7,582 nt of DNA from an uncultured Halomicronema sp. GTDB taxonomy: Bacteria > Cyanobacteriota > Cyanobacteriia > Phormidesmidales > Phormidesmidaceae. Where the stretch lies: NCBI GenBank assembly GCA_937897665.1, contig CALCPB010000652.1, positions 1-7,582 on the forward strand, read 5' to 3'. The first letter of the stretch is position 1. Each line of letters starts with the position of its first letter. The position numbers and the translations under genes are program-made. The notes under the pieces were generated by a model. That model did not search any database, had not been told where the DNA came from, and worked only from the letters and a program-made list of their open reading frames with translations. Shown piece by piece: positions 5,924 to 7,582 of the stretch.

Positions 5924-6796
5924 TCATGGCGATGTGGCGGGTTTGTGAAGCGCCACGCCTGCCATCACCAGCAAGATTCCCATGACGTCTCTCAGCGTCG
6001 GAATCTGACTCAGCACGATCGCGCCCACAATTGTGGCGGTTGCCGGTAATAGCGCTAGCAACAGCGCATAGGTGTTGCGCGGTAATTGAGACATGGCGAG
6101 CTGATCACAGATGTAGGGAATGACTGAAGAACTAATGCCCACGCCAATGCCCGCCAAAATCAGCAGGGGATGCACTAGGGCCGAAACGGCATCGGCAAAG
6201 CCAATGGGCATCACAAAGATGAACGCCGCGGCCATGGCCGCCCCCAATCGACCTACGCCCTCTCCGGCGCCCTGCTCGGAAATGCGGTGCCCCAAAATAA
6301 TGTAGGTCATGAATAAAAGCGCATTGACCGCGGCAAACGTGAGGCCCAGGACGTCATTTGACCAGCGCACATCAATCAAAATAAAGACCCCCGCGATCGC
6401 CAACGCCAGGGCCGCATAGTTGCGTAGGGCTCTCAGGCCAAATAAGGCCACCGCAATGGTGCCGACAAATTCCATCGTGGCGACCAAACTCAACGGCAAC
6501 CGGTCAATGGCGAGATAAAACGCGCTGTTCATCAGAGCCAGACAAGCGCCCAATAGCAGCAGCAAAATGACCGTTGCTCGATTTGCTGAACGAAAGGTTT
6601 TCCACGGTTGAGTCCAGAGTGCAAAGATCAGGGCCGCACTGGCAATTCGGAACCAGGCGACGCCCAAAACGCTGATGTTGGCAAACAGCAGGACCGCAAA
6701 CGAAGGACCTAAATAATGAAAGATGGCACTGATGACAAACCAAAGGTGCGGGGGCGCTGCGGTGATTTTGGCCGATATAGTGGCTAGTACTTTCAT
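5924..6796 (-). CDS. RhtA-like DMT/EamA transporter (probable amino-acid exporter)
   Basis: A 290-residue, ten-helix inner-membrane protein with two EamA repeats. It aligns by eye with Escherichia coli RhtA (threonine/homoserine exporter): LGPSFAVLLF (29-38), WFRIASAALIFALWTQPWKTF (48-68), NSAFYLAIDRLPLSLVATMEF (90-110) with VGTIAVALF, and IPYICDQLAMSQLPR (226-240). The final-repeat motif where RhtA has LGE-T reads LSQIPT, so the usual acidic residue is glutamine (264). ATG at 6796 is preferred; an in-frame TTG at 6835 would add 13 residues (MVVLAHPLFRAQR) that look unlike the family start and has AAAAGG only two bases away. It is divergent from an Lrp/AsnC-type regulator, an arrangement known for amino-acid exporters such as brnFE with lrp in Corynebacterium. 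Export of an amino acid under Lrp control is inferred; the exact substrate is not visible. Confidence 0.9.
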   Translation of the reverse strand: MKVLATISAKITAAPPHLWFVISAIFHYLGPSFAVLLFANISVLGVAWFRIASAALIFALWTQPWKTFRSANRATVILLLLLGACLALMNSAFYLAIDRLPLSLVATMEFVGTIAVALFGLRALRNYAALALAIAGVFILIDVRWSNDVLGLTFAAVNALLFMTYIILGHRISEQGAGEGVGRLGAAMAAAFIFVMPIGFADAVSALVHPLLILAGIGVGISSSVIPYICDQLAMSQLPRNTYALLLALLPATATIVGAIVLSQIPTLRDVMGILLVMAGVALHKPATSP

Positions 6797-6848
6797 GCGT
6801 TGGGCACGGAATAATGGGTGCGCCAATACTACCAACGCCTTTTGGGAA

Positions 6849-6854
6849 TTTATA
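6849..6854 (-). promoter_or_regulatory. Possible -10 element (TATAAA) of the RhtA-like gene
   Basis: On the minus strand TATAAA lies about 50 bp upstream of the preferred ATG at 6796. No good -35 is found 16-18 bp further up (the bases there are A/T-rich, inside the 24-bp dyad). A promoter lacking a proper -35 and overlapped by a dyad would fit activator-dependent control, but the call is weak. Confidence 0.25.
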
Positions 6855-6864
6855 TGCTGTATTC

Positions 6865-6888
6865 AAGGCTAGAATTTTAAGTAGCCTT
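6865..6888. promoter_or_regulatory. 24-bp dyad between the divergent exporter and Lrp-type regulator: candidate operator
   Basis: Perfect 7-bp arms AAGGCTA (6865-6871) and TAGCCTT (6882-6888) flank the AT-rich spacer GAATTTTAAG. The inner 15 bases TAGAATTTTAAGTAG match the E. coli Lrp consensus YAGHAWATTWTDCTR at 11 of 15 positions by my count. The site ends 16 bp before the regulator's ATG and covers the expected -35 region of the divergent exporter. Binding by the adjacent Lrp-like protein is inferred. Confidence 0.5.
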
Positions 6889-6904
6889 TAAAAAGTAGGA
6901 ATTT

Positions 6905-7378
6905 ATGAAGGAACACCTTCGTATACAGAAATTGCTGCTGGACGATGTCGATGGGCGTCTACTCGACATCTTGCATCAGGATGCTCGCACCTCGATCGCC
7001 GATTTGGCCAGAGCCTTGAATATGTCTGCGCCTAGTGTCTCGGAGCGGTTGAAACGACTCAAAGAATCAGGGGTGATTCAGGATTTCACAATCGCGGTAG
7101 ACCCTAAGATGCTGGGCTATGCGTTGTCGTTTTATATTCGGATTCGCCCGCTGCCGGGCCAGTTGGCCAAAGTGGTGGCGATGATTCAAGCAATTGCAGC
7201 AATTGTGGAATGCGATCGGGTGACGGGGGATGACTGCTTTATCGCAAAGGTTCACGTACGATCGACGGATGAGCTGGAGCACATGATCGATCAGCTCCTG
7301 CCCTATGCTCAGACCAACACGTCTCTGATTCAATCTTCACCGGTCAAAAGACGACTGCCGCCATTGGCTGAAAACTGA
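6905..7378 (+). CDS. Lrp/AsnC-family transcriptional regulator
   Basis: A 157-residue protein of normal length for the family. Residues 12-60 are the AsnC-type helix-turn-helix domain: LDDVDGRLLDILHQDART, then the recognition helix around SAPSVSERLKRLKESGVI (41-58). Residues 70-150 form the RAM ligand-binding domain, with SFYIRIRPLPGQ (75-86), VTGDDCFIAKVHV (106-118) and the terminal TSLIQSSPVKRRLPPL (139-154). Such proteins assemble as dimers to octamers or higher around an amino-acid ligand and often control an adjacent transporter and themselves. The ATG has AGGA four bases upstream, a slightly close but usable SD. It is divergent from the RhtA-like exporter, with a 24-bp dyad in between, so local control of that gene and autoregulation are the simplest reading. 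Which amino acid is sensed cannot be told. Confidence 0.94.
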   Translation: MKEHLRIQKLLLDDVDGRLLDILHQDARTSIADLARALNMSAPSVSERLKRLKESGVIQDFTIAVDPKMLGYALSFYIRIRPLPGQLAKVVAMIQAIAAIVECDRVTGDDCFIAKVHVRSTDELEHMIDQLLPYAQTNTSLIQSSPVKRRLPPLAEN

Positions 7379-7381
7379 CTT

Positions 7382-7408
7382 TTCACCGTTCAAGAGAGCG
7401 GTGAACGG
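7382..7408 (+). terminator. Alternative hairpins just after the Lrp-type gene
   Basis: TTCACCG (7382-7388) can pair with CGGTGAA (7399-7405), and the overlapping CCGTTC (7386-7391) can instead pair with GAACGG (7403-7408). The two stems are mutually exclusive. They start three bases after the TGA stop, fitting a transcript end, but no T-run follows, so this is only a possible terminator. Confidence 0.35.
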
Positions 7409-7423
7409 GAGCACCAGTTCAGT

Positions 7424-7457
7424 ATTGTCAGAAACCCGGTTTCTTGTGTCAGACAAT
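7424..7457. repeat. Nested palindromic repeat, copy 1 (AGAAACC-C-GGTTTCT)
   Basis: The inner perfect palindrome AGAAACC (7430-7436), C, GGTTTCT (7438-7444) lies within outer arms ATTGTC (7424-7429) and GACAAT (7452-7457). AGAAACCGGGTTTCT-like palindromes are a frequent dispersed intergenic element in filamentous cyanobacteria as far as I know; here it follows the regulator gene and could help end transcription. Confidence 0.55.
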
Positions 7458-7481
7458 GATGGCACGAGTCCCTTTTTGCCC

Positions 7482-7498
7482 CAGAAACCGTGTTTCTG
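7482..7498. repeat. Palindromic repeat, copy 2 (CAGAAAC-CGT-GTTTCTG)
   Basis: Perfect 7-bp arms CAGAAAC (7482-7488) and GTTTCTG (7492-7498) around CGT. It is a diverged second copy of the element at 7430-7444, 52 bp away, preceded by a T5 tract (7473-7477). The rest of the stretch to the right edge (7499-7582) holds one HIP1 site (7512-7519) and no gene I can support. Confidence 0.5.
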
Positions 7499-7582
7499 TA
7501 ACGAAGTTCTAGCGATCGCGTTATACCGATTCTGCATGACAGTGCTAGAGATCGAGGATCCCCCGCTGTCGCCACCCCCTTG

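Noticed and set aside
5704..5985. Plus-strand 93-codon frame with GTG start
   Set aside because: Composition is Arg/Pro/Ser-rich and unlike a folded protein, there is no good SD, and it runs 62 bp antisense into the well-supported RhtA-like gene.
6797..6835. TTG start adding 13 residues to the RhtA-like protein
   Set aside because: The added residues do not resemble the family start and the purine run before TTG is only two bases away; ATG 6796 gives a normal-length protein.
7337..7575. Two overlapping minus-strand frames of 61 and 66 codons at the right edge
   Set aside because: They run through palindromic repeats and hairpins, overlap each other and the Lrp-type gene end, and have no family-like content.

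Overview
The window looks like a piece of a cyanobacterial chromosome. The octamer GCGATCGC (HIP1, highly over-represented in many cyanobacterial genomes) occurs nine times in 7.6 kb (starts 591, 756, 882, 999, 1050, 4714, 5571, 6393, 7512). The YbjN-like protein and the GTPase also have a cyanobacterial look. Base composition is moderately GC-rich. I see no phage, plasmid or IS genes, no rRNA or tRNA, and no CRISPR array. Genus cannot be fixed from the sequence alone.

Left part (1-1702): a minus-strand pair, a ten-helix DMT/EamA exporter (560-1432) followed by an AraC-type regulator that overlaps its stop codon by four bases (ATGA) and runs off the left edge just where its DNA-binding domain should begin. 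Their leader carries three GCTTCG half-sites spaced exactly 15 bp apart.

Middle-left (1703-3734): a second minus-strand operon, an Era-like GTPase with a membrane-associated DUF697-type C-terminus, followed 43 bp later by a conserved helical protein of unknown function. Divergent from it, on the plus strand, is a YbjN/type III-chaperone-like cyanobacterial protein (3861-4310). Next comes a membrane-anchored zinc amidase of the Amidase_2 (AmpD/PGRP) family (4431-5252), probably acting on periplasmic peptidoglycan.

Middle-right (5253-5923): about 670 bp without a long gene, but not empty. It holds a stem-loop over the amidase stop, a near-perfect 14-bp-arm inverted repeat, a plausible 52-codon minus-strand small ORF with its own Shine-Dalgarno, an 18-bp HIP1-centred palindrome and a cluster of G-runs.

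Right part (5924-7582): an RhtA-like DMT amino-acid exporter (minus) is divergent from an Lrp/AsnC-family regulator (plus). A 24-bp AT-centred dyad lies between them and is a natural candidate operator. Downstream of the regulator are several hairpins, including two copies of an AGAAAC...GTTTCT palindromic repeat.

The most coherent biological reading is two separate small-molecule (probably amino-acid) export modules, each paired with a different one-component regulator, flanking a cell-envelope/GTPase region. Nothing here is clearly a new defence or mobile system. The least explained items are the GTPase partner protein, the 52-aa small ORF and the structured intergenic DNA.
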